A stretch of 64,000 bases of DNA from Zoogloea dura. GTDB lineage: Bacteria; Pseudomonadota; Gammaproteobacteria; Burkholderiales; Rhodocyclaceae. Position 1 is the first letter of the stretch; each line of letters opens with the position of its first letter. Positions 9,716 through 22,725 of the stretch are shown here, one piece after another. The notes beneath the pieces were generated by a model. The model searched no databases. It saw nothing but the letters and a program-made list of their open reading frames with translations, and was not told the origin of the DNA. The position numbers were made by a program, and so were the translations under genes. The stretch spans positions 1 to 64,000 of the forward strand of contig NZ_JABBGA010000009.1 in assembly GCF_012927165.1 (NCBI RefSeq), written 5' to 3'.

Positions 9716-10822
9716 TCAACCGATATGCGACTGCATGATCCGCCGGTAGAACTCGTGGAAATGCTGCATCCCGTCTTCGTAGGGAGACTGGTAGGGCCCG
9801 ACCTCGTTGCGGCCTTCGCGCAGCAGGGCCAGACGACCGCGGTCCATCCGCTCGCCGATGTCGTCGTCCTCGATGGCGGTTTCCATGTAGGCTGCCTGCT
9901 CGGCTTCGACAAACTCGCGTTCGAACTCGAGGATCTCTTCCGGATAGTAGAACTCGACCACATTGGTGGTCTTGTTCACATCGGTCGGAATCAGCGTGCT
10001 GACCACCAGCACATGCGGGTACCACTCCACCATGATGTTCGGGAAGTAGGTCAGCCAGATGGCGCCGTGCTTCGGCATCTCACCACCGTGATAGGCCAGC
10101 ACGGACTCATGCCAGCGCTTGTAGGTGGGTGACCCGGGCTTTTGCAGCGAGGTGATGCCGACGCGCTGCACCGAATACCATTCGCCGAACTGCCAGGTCA
10201 GGTCATCGCAGGTGACGAACTGACCAAGCCCCGGGTGGAACGGCACGACGTGGTAGTCCTCGAGATACACCTCGATGAAGGTCTTCCAGTTGTAGTTGCA
10301 CTCGTGGATCTCGACCTTGTCGAGCTTGTAGCCCGCGAAATCGAGTTCCCTGGCAACCTGCATCCCCGCCAGATCGGCGTTGGCCGAGCGCGGCCCGTTG
10401 AAGAGCAGGCCATGCCAGTTCTCAAGCTTGTCACGCTTGAGATTGAGGCAGGGCTTGTCGGCAAAATGCGGAGCGCCGATCAGCAGACCGTCGGGGTTGT
10501 AAGTCCAGCGGTGGATCGGGCAGACGATGTTGCGGTCGGCCGTGCCGGACCCCTCGAGCATGATCGCCTGGCGATGACGGCAGATGTTGGACATCTGGTA
10601 AAAACCGTCCTCGCGGTTGATCAACAGCCGCGCGTGGTCTGCCCACTCCAGGGAGCGGTACTGATTGACTTCCGGCACCATCAGCTCGTGGCCGACGTAG
10701 CCGGGACCGGCATCGAAGAGGAGTCGCTTCTCCAATTCGAAGATCTTTTCGTCGAAATACCACGATACCGGCAGCTGGCAAGCAGCCGGCGAGAGAAGTG
10801 CCTGAGAAGCGATGTCAGACAT
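9716..10822 (-). CDS. Rieske non-heme iron oxygenase, alpha-subunit type
   Basis: A 368-residue protein of the aromatic-ring-hydroxylating dioxygenase large-subunit family. The Rieske 2Fe-2S ligands are Cys81, His83, Cys101 and His104 (ICRHR, VCPIHRW). The mononuclear iron site is visible as His191 and His196 in DYHVVPFHP, with conserved Asn178 and Asp189. Such enzymes use O2 and electrons from a separate reductase to hydroxylate or demethylate a substrate. No beta subunit, ferredoxin or reductase gene is adjacent, so the substrate is unknown. It is divergent from xseB-ispA-dxs with a 127-bp gap, which hints at a link to isoprenoid metabolism but does not prove one. Confidence 0.88.
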   Translation of the reverse strand: MSDIASQALLSPAACQLPVSWYFDEKIFELEKRLLFDAGPGYVGHELMVPEVNQYRSLEWADHARLLINREDGFYQMSNICRHRQAIMLEGSGTADRNIVCPIHRWTYNPDGLLIGAPHFADKPCLNLKRDKLENWHGLLFNGPRSANADLAGMQVARELDFAGYKLDKVEIHECNYNWKTFIEVYLEDYHVVPFHPGLGQFVTCDDLTWQFGEWYSVQRVGITSLQKPGSPTYKRWHESVLAYHGGEMPKHGAIWLTYFPNIMVEWYPHVLVVSTLIPTDVNKTTNVVEFYYPEEILEFEREFVEAEQAAYMETAIEDDDIGERMDRGRLALLREGRNEVGPYQSPYEDGMQHFHEFYRRIMQSHIG

Positions 10823-10949
10823 CCCGAACCCCCTGATTCAAAGCGAAAGCCCGAAACGTTAAACACGGGATTCTATAGTATTACGCGTTTGACCTGAAGC
10901 CCGGCCATAGGCTATTTTTACGGTTTCCCCACGTAAAATCCGGCCACGC

Positions 10950-11168
10950 ATGGTCAAGAACTCCAAGTCACCGAGTTTCGAAACAGCTGTTTCTGAACTG
11001 GAATCCATCGTTCAGGAAATGGAAAACGGCCAGCTTCCCCTCGACCAGGCACTCGCCTCCTATCAGCGCGGCACCCAGTTGCTGAGGCAATGCCAGGACC
11101 TCCTGTCAAACGCGGAGCAGAGCATCCGCGTGATCGAAGCCGCAACCCCGGAGGCCCCGCAACCATGA
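10950..11168 (+). CDS. xseB: Exodeoxyribonuclease VII small subunit
   Basis: A 72-residue helical protein with the XseB family pattern (FETAVSELESIVQEME, then QLPLDQALASYQRG). Exo VII degrades single-stranded DNA, and the small subunit stabilises the catalytic XseA protein, which is not encoded here. Length is typical for the family. The stop codon overlaps the ispA start as ATGA, so the two are probably translationally coupled. The order xseB-ispA-dxs is widely conserved in proteobacteria. Confidence 0.95.
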   Translation: MVKNSKSPSFETAVSELESIVQEMENGQLPLDQALASYQRGTQLLRQCQDLLSNAEQSIRVIEAATPEAPQP

Positions 11169-12076
11169 ACAACAGCAACTCCGGCCAGATGAACTTTGGG
11201 CAGTGGATGGCCGACATCCAGGCCCGCACCGAAGACGCCCTCGACCGCGCACTGCCGTCGGCCGCGATCGCGCCGGCACGCCTGCACGAGGCCATGCGCT
11301 ATGCCGTACTCGGCGGCGGCAAACGCGTGCGTCCGCTGCTCGTGCATGCCGCAGGCCAGCTCACGGGCGCGGCGCCCGAACGCCTCGACAGGGTTGCCTG
11401 CGCCCTCGAGATGATCCACGCCTATTCGCTGGTCCACGACGACATGCCGTGCATGGACGACGATGTGCTGCGTCGCGGCAAGCCCACCGTCCATGTCCAG
11501 TTCGATGAAGCCACCGCCCTGCTGGTGGGCGATGCCCTGCAGACCCTGGCCTTCCAGCACGTGACCGACGCCCCTGTGTGCGACGCCCCGGCACGCCAGC
11601 TCGGCATGATCCGCCAGCTGGCGATCGCCACCGGCTCCCGAGGCATGGCCGGCGGCCAGGCCATCGACCTCGCCTCGGTCGGGTTGCAGCTGAGCCTGGC
11701 CGAGCTCGAGTTCATGCACATCCACAAGACGGGTGCCCTGATCCGGGCCTCGGTGACACTCGGCGCCCAATGCGGACAGCCCCTGGGCGACGCCGAAATG
11801 GAGACGCTGGACCATGTCGGCAAGGTCATCGGCCTGCTCTTCCAGGTGGTGGACGACATCCTCGACACCGAGGCCGATACCGCCACCCTCGGCAAGACTG
11901 CCGGCAAGGACGCAGCCAACGACAAGCCCACCTACGTCAGCCTCCTCGGCGTCAGCCGCGCCCGGGAGCTTGCCGAGGAGATGTACCAGGATGCCATCGC
12001 CCGCCTCGCCCCGTTTGGCGACGCCGGCCAGCGCCTCTCCGAACTCACGCGCTTCATCATCCGCCGTCAGTTCTGA
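11165..12076 (+). CDS. ispA: Farnesyl/geranyl diphosphate synthase (short-chain prenyltransferase)
   Basis: A 303-residue trans-prenyl transferase that condenses IPP with DMAPP and GPP to farnesyl diphosphate for quinones, undecaprenyl phosphate and related products. The first aspartate-rich motif is DDMPCMDD (starting at Asp92), and the second is VVDDILD near residue 232. GGGKRVRP, the IPP-binding motif, is at about 50-57. The ATG at 11165 overlaps the xseB stop; longer in-frame versions would overlap xseB heavily and add non-family residues. Next gene is dxs, so both ends of the isoprenoid route are encoded together. Confidence 0.95.
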   Translation: MNNSNSGQMNFGQWMADIQARTEDALDRALPSAAIAPARLHEAMRYAVLGGGKRVRPLLVHAAGQLTGAAPERLDRVACALEMIHAYSLVHDDMPCMDDDVLRRGKPTVHVQFDEATALLVGDALQTLAFQHVTDAPVCDAPARQLGMIRQLAIATGSRGMAGGQAIDLASVGLQLSLAELEFMHIHKTGALIRASVTLGAQCGQPLGDAEMETLDHVGKVIGLLFQVVDDILDTEADTATLGKTAGKDAANDKPTYVSLLGVSRARELAEEMYQDAIARLAPFGDAGQRLSELTRFIIRRQF

Positions 12077-12122
12077 TCGAGCCGCCCCCAACGAACACCC
12101 ATTAACGACCCGGTAACCCGGA

Positions 12123-14021
12123 ATGCCCCTCGGAACGCAGCCCGCTTCACCCCGCGCCAGCCTGCTCGACCGCATCGCGTCGCCCGCGGACCTGCGCAAG
12201 CTCGACCCGGACCAGCTCCCCCAGCTGGCCGACGAACTGCGCAGCTTCCTGATCGACTCGGTCTCCCGCACCGGCGGCCACCTGTCGTCCAACCTCGGCA
12301 CCGTCGAACTGACCGTCGCCCTGCACTACGTTTTCCACACCCCCGACGACCGCATCGTCTGGGACGTAGGCCACCAGACCTACGCCCACAAGATCCTCAC
12401 CGGCCGCCGCGAAGGCATGGCCAGCCTGCGCCAGTACCACGGCATCTCGGGCTTCCCGCGCCGCTCCGAGAGCGGCTACGACACCTTCGGCACAGCCCAC
12501 TCCTCCACCTCGATCTCCGCCGCCCTGGGTATGGCCGAGGCGGCCCGCCTGCGCGGCGAGGACAGGCGCGCCATCGCAGTGATCGGCGACGGCGCGATGT
12601 CCGCCGGCATGGCCTTCGAGGCGCTCAACAACGCAGGCGACATCCACGACACCAACCTGCTGGTCATCCTCAACGACAACGAGATGTCCATCTCGCCGCC
12701 GGTCGGAGCCCTCAACAAGCACCTCTCCCGGCTGCTCTCCGGGCGCATTTACAACGGCGCCCGCAAGATCGGCAAGCGCTTCCTGGAAAACCTCCCCCCG
12801 CCGGTCTTCGAACTGGCCAAGCGCACCGAGGAGCACGTCAAGGGCATGGTCATGCCCGGCACGATGTTCGAGGAGTTCGGCTTCAACTACATCGGCCCCA
12901 TCGACGGCCACGACCTCGAATCCCTGCTCCCCACCCTGCAGAACCTGCGCACCCTCAAGGGCCCCCAGTTCCTGCACGTGATCACCCGCAAGGGCCAGGG
13001 CTACAAGCTGGCCGAGGCTGACCCCATCCTGTACCACGGCGTCTCGCGCTTTGACCACCTCGCGGGGATCCCCTCCGGCAAGGACAGCAAGGGGGGCGGC
13101 AAGCTCACCTACACCCAGGTCTTCGGTGACTGGCTGTGCGACATGGCGGCGTCCGACCGGAACCTGGTCGCCATCACACCGGCCATGCGCGAAGGCTCCG
13201 GCATGGTCCGCTTCGCCCATGAATACCCGGACCGCTACTACGACGTGGGGATCGCCGAGCAACACGCCCTGACCTTCGGCGCCGGCCTGGCCTGCGAGGG
13301 CTTCAAGCCGGTGGTGGCGATCTACTCCACCTTCCTGCAGCGCGCCTACGACCAGCTCATCCACGACATCGCCCTGCAGAACCTGCCGGTCATGATGGCC
13401 ATCGACCGGGCCGGCCTGGTTGGCGCAGACGGCGCCACCCACCACGGCGCCTTCGACCTGTCCTATCTGCTGTGCGTCCCCAACCTCACGATCTTCTGCC
13501 CCGCCGACGAGAATGAGTGCCGGCAGATGCTCTACACCGCCTACCAGCACAACGGCCCCACCGCCGTACGCTACCCCCGCGGCAGCGGCCTGGGCGTAAC
13601 ACCGCAGGCCGCCATGGCCGCGCTGCCCATCGGCAAGGGCGAGGTCCGGCGCGAAGGCCGCAAGACCGCCCTGCTCGCCTTCGGCAGCATGCTCGGCACC
13701 GCGCTGCAGGTCGGAGAGCAGATCGACGCCACGGTGGCGAACATGCGCTTCGCCAAGCCCATCGACCGCGACCTGATCCTCGATCTCGCCGGACGGCACG
13801 AACTCCTGGTCACCCTTGAGGAAAACTCGGTGATCGGCGGCGTCGGCACCGAAGTCGCACGCGTCCTCCACGAAGCCGGCAAGACCACCCGCGTGCTGCA
13901 GCTCGGCCTGCCCGACCGCTTCATCGACCATGGCGATCAGGCCCAGCTGCTGGCCGAGGTCGGCCTTGACGCCGCCAGCGTGGCACAGCGGATTGAAGCT
14001 GCCGGCAAGGCGAATAGTTGA
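12123..14021 (+). CDS. dxs: 1-deoxy-D-xylulose-5-phosphate synthase
   Basis: A 632-residue thiamine-diphosphate enzyme that joins pyruvate and glyceraldehyde 3-phosphate, the first step of the MEP isoprenoid pathway. Visible landmarks are the thiamine/Mg motif GDGAMSAG, the DXS-type N-terminus ending in the GGHLSSNLG motif, and the transketolase pyrimidine-domain stretch [10 protein letters not shown] with its catalytic Glu. Full family length. It lies 46 bp after ispA on the same strand, so it is likely cotranscribed with it. Confidence 0.97.
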   Translation: MPLGTQPASPRASLLDRIASPADLRKLDPDQLPQLADELRSFLIDSVSRTGGHLSSNLGTVELTVALHYVFHTPDDRIVWDVGHQTYAHKILTGRREGMASLRQYHGISGFPRRSESGYDTFGTAHSSTSISAALGMAEAARLRGEDRRAIAVIGDGAMSAGMAFEALNNAGDIHDTNLLVILNDNEMSISPPVGALNKHLSRLLSGRIYNGARKIGKRFLENLPPPVFELAKRTEEHVKGMVMPGTMFEEFGFNYIGPIDGHDLESLLPTLQNLRTLKGPQFLHVITRKGQGYKLAEADPILYHGVSRFDHLAGIPSGKDSKGGGKLTYTQVFGDWLCDMAASDRNLVAITPAMREGSGMVRFAHEYPDRYYDVGIAEQHALTFGAGLACEGFKPVVAIYSTFLQRAYDQLIHDIALQNLPVMMAIDRAGLVGADGATHHGAFDLSYLLCVPNLTIFCPADENECRQMLYTAYQHNGPTAVRYPRGSGLGVTPQAAMAALPIGKGEVRREGRKTALLAFGSMLGTALQVGEQIDATVANMRFAKPIDRDLILDLAGRHELLVTLEENSVIGGVGTEVARVLHEAGKTTRVLQLGLPDRFIDHGDQAQLLAEVGLDAASVAQRIEAAGKANS

Positions 14022-14107
14022 GCGCTTTTGTCGGGAATGTTAGGATCGAATGATCAGGGGGCGACAGACCCCCATTCCCCAACGAGATCTTAGAGAACAG
14101 TACAGCC

Positions 14108-14920
14108 ATGACTACGTGCGCCACCCCCACACCCATCCCGGACGTACAGAATTCCGTGGATTCCCGCCACCTGGCCATCAACAAGGTCGGCATCAAGTCC
14201 ATCCGGCACCCGATCAAGGTGCTGGACAAGAGCGGCGGCGGGGTGCAGCACACCATTGCCGTCTTCAACATGTATGTCGGCCTGCCCCACAACTTCAAGG
14301 GCACCCACATGTCACGCTTTGTGGAGATCCTCAACAGCCACGAGCGCGAGATCTCCGTTGAGTCCTTCGAGCCCATGCTGCGGGAGATGGTCAGGAAGCT
14401 CGAGGCCGAGACCGGCCACGTGGAAATGACCTTCCCCTACTTCATCAACAAGGCCGCACCGGTATCCGGCGTGCAGAGCCTGATGGACTACGAGGTCACC
14501 TTCATCGGCGAGATCCGCGAGGGCGGCGCTTACGAATTCACCATGAAGGTCGTGGTGCCTGTCACCAGCCTGTGCCCCTGCTCGAAGAAGATCTCCGCCT
14601 ACGGCGCCCACAACCAGCGCTCCCACGTCACGGTGACCACCATCACCAACGACCTGCTGTGGATCGAGGAGCTTGTGCAACTGGTCGAAGCCCAGGCCTC
14701 CTGCGAGCTGTACGGCCTGCTCAAGCGCCCGGACGAGAAGTTCGTGACCGAGCGCGCCTACGACAACCCCAAGTTTGTCGAAGACATGGTCCGTGACGTG
14801 GCCGGCAGCCTCAACGATGAACCCCGCGTGGTGGCCTACGTGGTCGAGTCCGAGAATTTCGAATCCATCCACAACCACTCCGCCTACGCCCTCATCGAAC
14901 AGGACAAGCGCCTCCGCTGA
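14108..14920 (+). CDS. folE2: GTP cyclohydrolase FolE2 (type IB)
   Basis: A 270-residue enzyme that converts GTP to 7,8-dihydroneopterin triphosphate for folate (and possibly queuosine) synthesis. The FolE2 signature [12 protein letters not shown] is at about 152-163 with the metal-binding/catalytic Cys156, and HNQRSHVTV follows. FolE2 can use metals other than zinc and in many bacteria replaces or backs up FolE. No Zur-like palindrome is obvious in the 86 bp upstream. It follows dxs on the same strand. Confidence 0.94.
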   Translation: MTTCATPTPIPDVQNSVDSRHLAINKVGIKSIRHPIKVLDKSGGGVQHTIAVFNMYVGLPHNFKGTHMSRFVEILNSHEREISVESFEPMLREMVRKLEAETGHVEMTFPYFINKAAPVSGVQSLMDYEVTFIGEIREGGAYEFTMKVVVPVTSLCPCSKKISAYGAHNQRSHVTVTTITNDLLWIEELVQLVEAQASCELYGLLKRPDEKFVTERAYDNPKFVEDMVRDVAGSLNDEPRVVAYVVESENFESIHNHSAYALIEQDKRLR

Positions 14921-14960
14921 GCGCCCCGCCCGCAGCAGGCACGGCGGGCAAAACAGGCAA

Positions 14961-14990
14961 AAAAAACGGAACCCGAAGGTTCCGTTTTTT
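14961..14990. terminator. Bidirectional intrinsic terminator between folE2 and rplS
   Basis: A perfect 13-bp stem (14961-14973 with 14978-14990, loop CGAA) has an A6 run on one side and a T6 run on the other. It lies between convergent folE2 and rplS. Confidence 0.93.
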
Positions 14991-15005
14991 TCGTCCTGGA
15001 AAAAC

Positions 15006-15410
15006 TCAGGCCTTGGCAGCTGCAGCGGCAGCCTTGGCGGCGAAGGACTTGTAGTCCAGCTTTTCCTTGATACGGGCGGACTTGCCGGAGCGGCTACGCA
15101 GGTAGTAGAGCTTGGCACGACGCACATCACCACGACGCTTCACTTCGATGCTGGCAACCAGCGGGGAGTAGGTCTGGAAAGTACGCTCAACGCCTTCACC
15201 GGAGGAAATCTTGCGGACGATGAAAGCGGAGTTGAGGCCGCGGTTACGCTTGGCAATGACAACGCCTTCGTAAGCCTGCAGACGCTCGCGGTTACCTTCC
15301 TTAACCTTGACTTGAACAACCACGGTGTCGCCGGGGGCGAACTCGGGGATGGTCTTGCCTTGGGTCAGGCGGGCAACTTCTTCCTGTTCCAGCTGCTGAA
15401 TGAGGTTCAT
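15006..15410 (-). CDS. rplS: 50S ribosomal protein L19
   Basis: A 134-residue ribosomal protein located at the 30S/50S interface. Family motifs are visible: [20 protein letters not shown] and a C-terminal [17 protein letters not shown] block. The extra Ala/Lys-rich tail ([11 protein letters not shown]) is common in beta-proteobacteria. The ATG at 15410 ([10 protein letters not shown]) has an AGGAG ribosome-binding site eight bases upstream; the further in-frame start would add nine foreign residues. It is the last gene of the rpsP-rimM-trmD-rplS operon. Confidence 0.97.
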   Translation of the reverse strand: MNLIQQLEQEEVARLTQGKTIPEFAPGDTVVVQVKVKEGNRERLQAYEGVVIAKRNRGLNSAFIVRKISSGEGVERTFQTYSPLVASIEVKRRGDVRRAKLYYLRSRSGKSARIKEKLDYKSFAAKAAAAAAKA

Positions 15411-15495
15411 GCGTAACTCCTGAAAGATATGGGCCATTGGCCTTACATGCAGAGCAGGTCGCCACCTGGTGCACGGCTTTTTTATGAAGGACGCC

Positions 15496-16278
15496 TTACT
15501 CTGCGTCCTTCTTGTTTGCCTGCCGGAATGCTTCCAACAGGCGGAACTCTTCCTTGCTCAAGGACCGACCGGACAACAGGTCGGGCCTGCGTTGCTCCGT
15601 GCGCCCCAGCGACTGCTGCAGACGCCAGCGCCGGATCTCGGCGTGATTGCCCGACATCAACACCCCGGGCACGGACAAACCCTCGTACTCGACCGGACGG
15701 GTGTAGTGCGGGCAGTCCAGCAAACCATCGACAAAGGAATCCTCGATTGCCGAATCCCCGTCGTTCAGCGCGCCCGGCAACTGCCGGATCATCGCATCAA
15801 GCAATACCATTGCCGGCAACTCCCCCCCCGAAAGGACGAAATCACCCAGCGAAATCTCTTCATCCACGCAACGCTCGATGAGGCGCTGATCCACCCCCTC
15901 GTACCTTCCGCACAACAGCACCAGCGACGGCTCAGCCACCAGCTCAAGCACGCGGGCATGATCCAGCGGCCTGCCCTGCGGAGACAGATAGATCACCCGG
16001 CCTGCACAGCCAACGGACTCGTGCTGCCGCGCCTTCGCTGCACCGATGGTCTTTTCCAGCGGCCCGGGCAACATCACCATGCCAGGCCCTCCCCCATAGG
16101 GGCGATCATCCACGGTGCGGTGACGATCCTCGGTGAAGTCCCGCGGATTCCAGCAGTGAAGTTCGTACAGAGTCCGGTCCTGCGCTCTTCCGGTCACCCC
16201 GAAACCCGAGAGGGCATCGAACATTTCCGGAAACAGCGTGACGACGTCGTAGGCTCTTCGCCCCGGCGCAACCGTCAC
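15496..16278 (-). CDS. trmD: tRNA (guanine-37-N1)-methyltransferase
   Basis: A SPOUT-class methyltransferase that makes m1G37 next to the anticodon and prevents +1 frameshifting. Family motifs are visible: [10 protein letters not shown] at the N-terminus, the knot region [14 protein letters not shown], and GDFVLSGGE. The GTG at 16278 overlaps the rimM stop as GTGA, with GGAAG upstream, which fits coupled translation. An in-frame GTG at 16293 is also possible. Predicted length is 260 residues, normal for TrmD. Confidence 0.95.
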   Translation of the reverse strand: MTVAPGRRAYDVVTLFPEMFDALSGFGVTGRAQDRTLYELHCWNPRDFTEDRHRTVDDRPYGGGPGMVMLPGPLEKTIGAAKARQHESVGCAGRVIYLSPQGRPLDHARVLELVAEPSLVLLCGRYEGVDQRLIERCVDEEISLGDFVLSGGELPAMVLLDAMIRQLPGALNDGDSAIEDSFVDGLLDCPHYTRPVEYEGLSVPGVLMSGNHAEIRRWRLQQSLGRTEQRRPDLLSGRSLSKEEFRLLEAFRQANKKDAE

Positions 16279-16793
16279 CAGTCGGCTTCCCACTCGACCC
16301 GGATGATCCGCGACGGCATATCCACCGTCGTGACGTAACTCGCCACAAAGGGGATCAGACGCTCGACATCGCCATCCTGCACCTGGAGCACATCATGGGC
16401 CCCCGTGGACATCAGGCCGCTTACCGTACCGAGCAGAACACCGGAAGCATTGCGCACTTCAAGGCCGACAAGATCGGCCCAGTAGTACTCGTCGTCAGCC
16501 GGCTTGGGCAACGCATCCCGCGGCGCCGCCACGTAATACCCGGCAAGGGCTTCGGAGCCATTGCGGTCGGGCACTTCGTCAAAAGACGCGATCAGGTCGC
16601 CCTTGCCGTGTTCCTGGCAGGCCTTCAGGGAGTACTCGACCCACTCCGAACCATCAGGATCAGTGCCGAGCCACCACCGGGACATGCCTCCCCACGACAG
16701 GGGGTCATCCCCGAAGGGATGTACGCGGACCCAGCCCTTCACGCCAAACGGGGCAACGATCCTCCCCAGCACGATCATCGATCGGTCACTCAC
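16275..16793 (-). CDS. rimM: 16S rRNA processing protein RimM
   Basis: A 172-residue 30S maturation factor. The N-terminal barrel begins [17 protein letters not shown], and the C-terminal PRC-barrel ends with [13 protein letters not shown]. RimM binds S19 and assists 3'-domain assembly. The start is GTG at 16793; an in-frame ATG five codons later is an alternative. Its stop overlaps the trmD start. Operon position between rpsP and trmD is the classic one. Confidence 0.95.
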   Translation of the reverse strand: MSDRSMIVLGRIVAPFGVKGWVRVHPFGDDPLSWGGMSRWWLGTDPDGSEWVEYSLKACQEHGKGDLIASFDEVPDRNGSEALAGYYVAAPRDALPKPADDEYYWADLVGLEVRNASGVLLGTVSGLMSTGAHDVLQVQDGDVERLIPFVASYVTTVDMPSRIIRVEWEADW

Positions 16794-16827
16794 GTAAAAA
16801 GCCGGGCCTGAAGTCTGCCTGATCCGC

Positions 16828-17079
16828 TCAGGCAGCAGCCTTGGCGGACTGCTTGACCAGGCGGGAAACGGTTTCGGACAGCTGGGCGCCGTTGCCTTCC
16901 CAGTGAGCCAGACGCTCGGCGTTGATCACCAGGCTGGCGGCATTGCCGGAAGCAACCGGGTTGTAGTAACCGATGCGCTCGATGAAGCGGCCATCGCGGC
17001 GATTGCGGGAATCAGCGGCGACGATGTTGTAGAAAGGGCGCTTCTTGGAGCCGCTGCGGGCAAGACGAATAACAACCAT
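16828..17079 (-). CDS. rpsP: 30S ribosomal protein S16
   Basis: An 83-residue ribosomal protein beginning [19 protein letters not shown], the S16 signature, and containing RIGYYNPVA. The ATG at 17079 has AGGAA upstream. It is the first gene of the minus-strand operon rpsP-rimM-trmD-rplS. The 214-bp region upstream is AT-rich near the gene (CATAATTTAATAT on the minus strand) and probably holds the operon promoter. Confidence 0.97.
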   Translation of the reverse strand: MVVIRLARSGSKKRPFYNIVAADSRNRRDGRFIERIGYYNPVASGNAASLVINAERLAHWEGNGAQLSETVSRLVKQSAKAAA

Positions 17080-17224
17080 GACGTGTTCCTGATCCGATGG
17101 AATGGAAAAACATTGGATATTAAATTATGAACGGCAAAACAGCAAGGCGAACACGGCAAGTCAGAGCAGCATGAGCCGATTTGCCGCGAACAGCCGCCAT
17201 ACAGACAGGACACACTCATAAAGT

Positions 17225-17240
17225 GTGCCGAACGCGGCAC
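17225..17240. repeat. Short perfect inverted repeat between divergent rpsP and the PilZ-like gene
   Basis: GTGCCG and CGGCAC are separated by AACG. It could be a small hairpin or a protein-binding site in the divergent promoter region. Nothing else is recognised in this 214-bp interval. Confidence 0.4.
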
Positions 17241-17293
17241 ATGGGACAGGGATTTATTTACAATACCGCCTCGCCCCAGAGACTTAGCAGGCA

Positions 17294-18777
17294 ATGAGCG
17301 CCGCAGACCCCCACCTCTCCGATCGAATGGCTCCGGTTCTCGACTGGCTGGCATCCCCGCTAGTTGACGACCCCGACCTGGAACTGGCATCCCTCGTGCG
17401 CCACCTCGACGAGCTCGGCAGCTCGGAGTCCAACCGGGGGCAACTCAAGCGCTGCCTCGAACCGCTGTACGCCCGCAGCATGGCCATCAGCCGCCTCTTC
17501 CGGGGGCGCCTCGCCGCAGCCACCCTGCCGCTGACCATCGGCCTGCATCGCTCGGCAACCCGCATGCTGGCAGCACTCGGCAAAGTAGCCGCAGCGCATG
17601 AAGAGGTTCTTTCCGAGACGCACCACCGGCTGGCCCGCTCCCTGCGCCGCAACCCGTCGATCATCAGCGCCAGGGCCATCGAACTGCTCGCAGAGCAGTT
17701 CACCATTGCCCACCTGTCCGGCAGCAGCGCGCCCTTCGAGTTCTGGCTGCGCGCCCACGCCGTCTTCAACGCCGCCGACCCGCTCGCCGGCGACAAGGGG
17801 GACGATGCGGTCGAGGGCATCCTGGCTGCCTACAAATACCTGCTGGCCTTGTCTGCCGCCCATCCGGCGGGCCTCACCGGGCGCGAGATCACCTGGCTGG
17901 CCGACTATCTCGCCAGCAATGTCAGGGCCACCTCCATCCGCCACTCCCCCCCGGGAGAGGATGAGCTGGGCTGGTTCTGGGTCGACCCCGACCAGGACAC
18001 CCCCCCCATCTCCATCCATCGCCGCCCTCCCCCTCCCGTGGAAGGCTTGCTGTACTTTTCCGGCGAAGAACTCGCCCGACGGGCCACCTGCCTGATCGAT
18101 CAGCTCGAGGGCGATGAGCCGCCCTCGCCGGACACCCACCCCGGCATGGAACGCCACGAAGTGGCCACCCTGCTCAGGCGCGTCCGCGAGTACTGGGCAT
18201 GCCCGCCGCACCGTGAGCACTCGCGGCGGCGCAACCAGTATTCGGTCCAGGTGTGCTGCGGCCTGGACAACATCTGGAAGATGCTCCGGGAGCCCGGTTC
18301 AAGTCGCCAGTCGGCTCACGCCAGCGAATGGATGGTGGTCAACGAAAGCCCCACCGGCTACGCCATCATGCAGGTTACCGCTGCGGCCGCCACACTCAAT
18401 GCCGGCATCGCCATCGCACTGCGCCGGGACGATGAAGAACCCTGGACTCTCTGCGTGGTGCGCTGGATCCGCTCGGAAACCCCGGAACAGGTCGAACTCG
18501 GCCTGCAGGTCATCGCCAATTCGGCCAAGCCGGTGACGGTGGGCTTCCGGAACGCCAACCGTCCGCGCGCCATGAGCCCCGCCCTGGTCCTGCCGCCGAT
18601 CCAGGCCGCAGGCCGGCAGCAGGCCATCCTTGCGCCAGCAGGCACTTACAGCGCCCGCCGCTTCATGTTGGTGTCGGACACCAATCGCCTGTATGTCGCG
18701 CAAGGCCGCCTGCTGAGTCTCGACATGCAGACTGCGGCCGTCGAGCTGTTCCAGTACGAAATCGACCCTTACCCGCT

Positions 18778-18781
<4 letters not shown>
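17294..18781 (+). CDS. Uncharacterised protein with possible C-terminal PilZ-like domain
   Basis: A 495-residue soluble protein with no confident family match by eye. The first 300 residues are mainly helical. Residues of about 345-425 (EWMVVNESPTGYAIM, GIAIALR, WTLCVVRWIRS, VELGLQVI) resemble the beta-barrel rhythm of PilZ c-di-GMP-binding domains, but the canonical RxxxR motif is not clear. It starts 214 bp from divergent rpsP. Its stop codon shares the palindrome CTAG with the convergent yihY stop. A c-di-GMP effector role is inference only, supported by other c-di-GMP genes in the window. Confidence 0.7.
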
Positions 18782-21043
<2,262 letters not shown>

Positions 21044-21060
21044 GCCGCAACCCGCAGGCC

Positions 21061-22593
21061 TCAAACCTGCGGGTTCATCCTCTCCACGCCAGCCTCGATC
21101 TTGTTGAGCGCGTTGAGGTAAGCCTTGGCGGACGCCACGATGATGTCGGTATCCGCACCCTGACCATTGACCACCCGCCCATCCTTCGACAGGCGCACGG
21201 TGACCTCGCCCTGCGCGTCGGTGCCGGTGGTGATGGCATTCACCGAATACAGCAGGAGCTCGGTGCCGCTGTTGGCCACCACCTCGATGGCCTTGAAGGC
21301 AGCATCCACCGGGCCCGAGCCGCAGGATTCGGCCTTGGCTTCCGCACCGCCCACCGACAGCGTCACGCGGGCACAAGGCGTTTCACCCGTTTCAGAATGA
21401 AACGAGGAGGACACAAGCCGGAAGTGCTCCTTCGGCTCGGAGCTTTCGTCGCTCATCAGGGCCTGCAGGTCTTCGTCGAAGATTTCGTGCTTCTTGTCGG
21501 CCAGCTCCTTGAAGCGGGCAAAAGCATGATTGAGCTGCTCTTCCGACTTGATCTCCACGCCCAACTCCTGCAAGCGGGAGCGGAAGGCGTTGCGACCGGA
21601 GTGCTTGCCCATGACCAGCTTGTTGGCGCCCCAGCCCACATCTTCGGCGCGCATGATCTCGTAGGTCTCGCGATGCTTCAGCACGCCGTCCTGGTGAATG
21701 CCGGATTCGTGGGCGAAGGCATTGGCCCCGACAATCGCCTTGTTCGGCTGCACCGGAAAGCCGGTGATGCCGGACACCAGCTTGGAGGCTGGCACGATGT
21801 GGGTGGCGTCGATGCGGGTATCACACAGGAAGATGTCCTTGCGCGTACGCACGGCCATCACCACCTCTTCGAGGGAAGCGTTGCCGGCGCGCTCGCCAAG
21901 GCCGTTGATGGTGCACTCGACCTGACGGGCACCGGCCCGCACGGCCGCCAGAGAGTTGGCCACCGCAAGTCCAAGATCATTATGGCAATGCACCGACCAC
22001 ACCACTTTGTCGGAATTGGGCACCCGCTCGATCAGGCTGCGGATGGTGGCGGCGAACTGCTCGGGAACGTTGTAGCCAACGGTATCCGGCACATTGATCG
22101 TGGTTGCCCCGGCCTTGATCACGGCCTCGAAGATCCGGCACAGGAAATCGATGTCGGAACGCCCGGCATCCTCCGCGGAGAACTCGATGTCACTGGTGTA
22201 CTCGCGGGCCCAGCCGATCGCCTTCACCGCCTGCTCGACCACCTCGTCGGGCGTCATGCGCAGCTTCTTCTCCATGTGGATCGGGCTGGTGGCGATGAAG
22301 GTATGGATGCGGCCGGATGCGGCCGGGCGGATCGCCTCGCCAGCCCGACGGATGTCGTTCTCGTTGGCGCGAGCCAGGGAACAGACGGTGGACTCCTTGA
22401 TCGCCTCGGCCACCGCCTTGACCGCCTCGAAGTCGCCGTTGGAGGCAGCCGCAAAACCGGCCTCGATCACGTTGACCTTCATGCGCTCGAGCTGGCGGGC
22501 GATGCGCAGCTTTTCATCCCGGGTCATCGATGCGCCGGGGCTTTGTTCACCGTCACGCAAGGTGGTATCGAAAATGATGAGCTGGTCGTTCAT
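21061..22593 (-). CDS. leuA: 2-isopropylmalate synthase
   Basis: A 510-residue enzyme that condenses acetyl-CoA with 2-oxoisovalerate in leucine synthesis. [15 protein letters not shown] at the N-terminus and the metal-binding [12 protein letters not shown] motif are clear. The C-terminal regulatory domain (leucine feedback site) is present ([13 protein letters not shown]). Full length. It lies 132 bp after pssA on the same strand; pssA-leuA adjacency is common in beta-proteobacteria, usually after ilvBNC, which is absent here. Confidence 0.97.
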   Translation of the reverse strand: MNDQLIIFDTTLRDGEQSPGASMTRDEKLRIARQLERMKVNVIEAGFAAASNGDFEAVKAVAEAIKESTVCSLARANENDIRRAGEAIRPAASGRIHTFIATSPIHMEKKLRMTPDEVVEQAVKAIGWAREYTSDIEFSAEDAGRSDIDFLCRIFEAVIKAGATTINVPDTVGYNVPEQFAATIRSLIERVPNSDKVVWSVHCHNDLGLAVANSLAAVRAGARQVECTINGLGERAGNASLEEVVMAVRTRKDIFLCDTRIDATHIVPASKLVSGITGFPVQPNKAIVGANAFAHESGIHQDGVLKHRETYEIMRAEDVGWGANKLVMGKHSGRNAFRSRLQELGVEIKSEEQLNHAFARFKELADKKHEIFDEDLQALMSDESSEPKEHFRLVSSSFHSETGETPCARVTLSVGGAEAKAESCGSGPVDAAFKAIEVVANSGTELLLYSVNAITTGTDAQGEVTVRLSKDGRVVNGQGADTDIIVASAKAYLNALNKIEAGVERMNPQV

Positions 22594-22725
22594 GATGGGC
22601 TCCCGCCGGATTCCTTGTTATTGGATTTGAGCGCAGACCCGGCGTTCAATGCCGGACGCGCAGGATGTCAGAAAGGATCGCCGTGCCACCGGTGCAAGCC
22701 CCCGGCAGCACGGGAAGGGTTTCGA

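Noticed and set aside
12147-13931. 594-codon open frame on the minus strand
   Set aside because: It is the antisense shadow of dxs with low-complexity composition and no domain.
14022-14107. Zur box upstream of folE2
   Set aside because: No GTTATA-like zinc palindrome is present.
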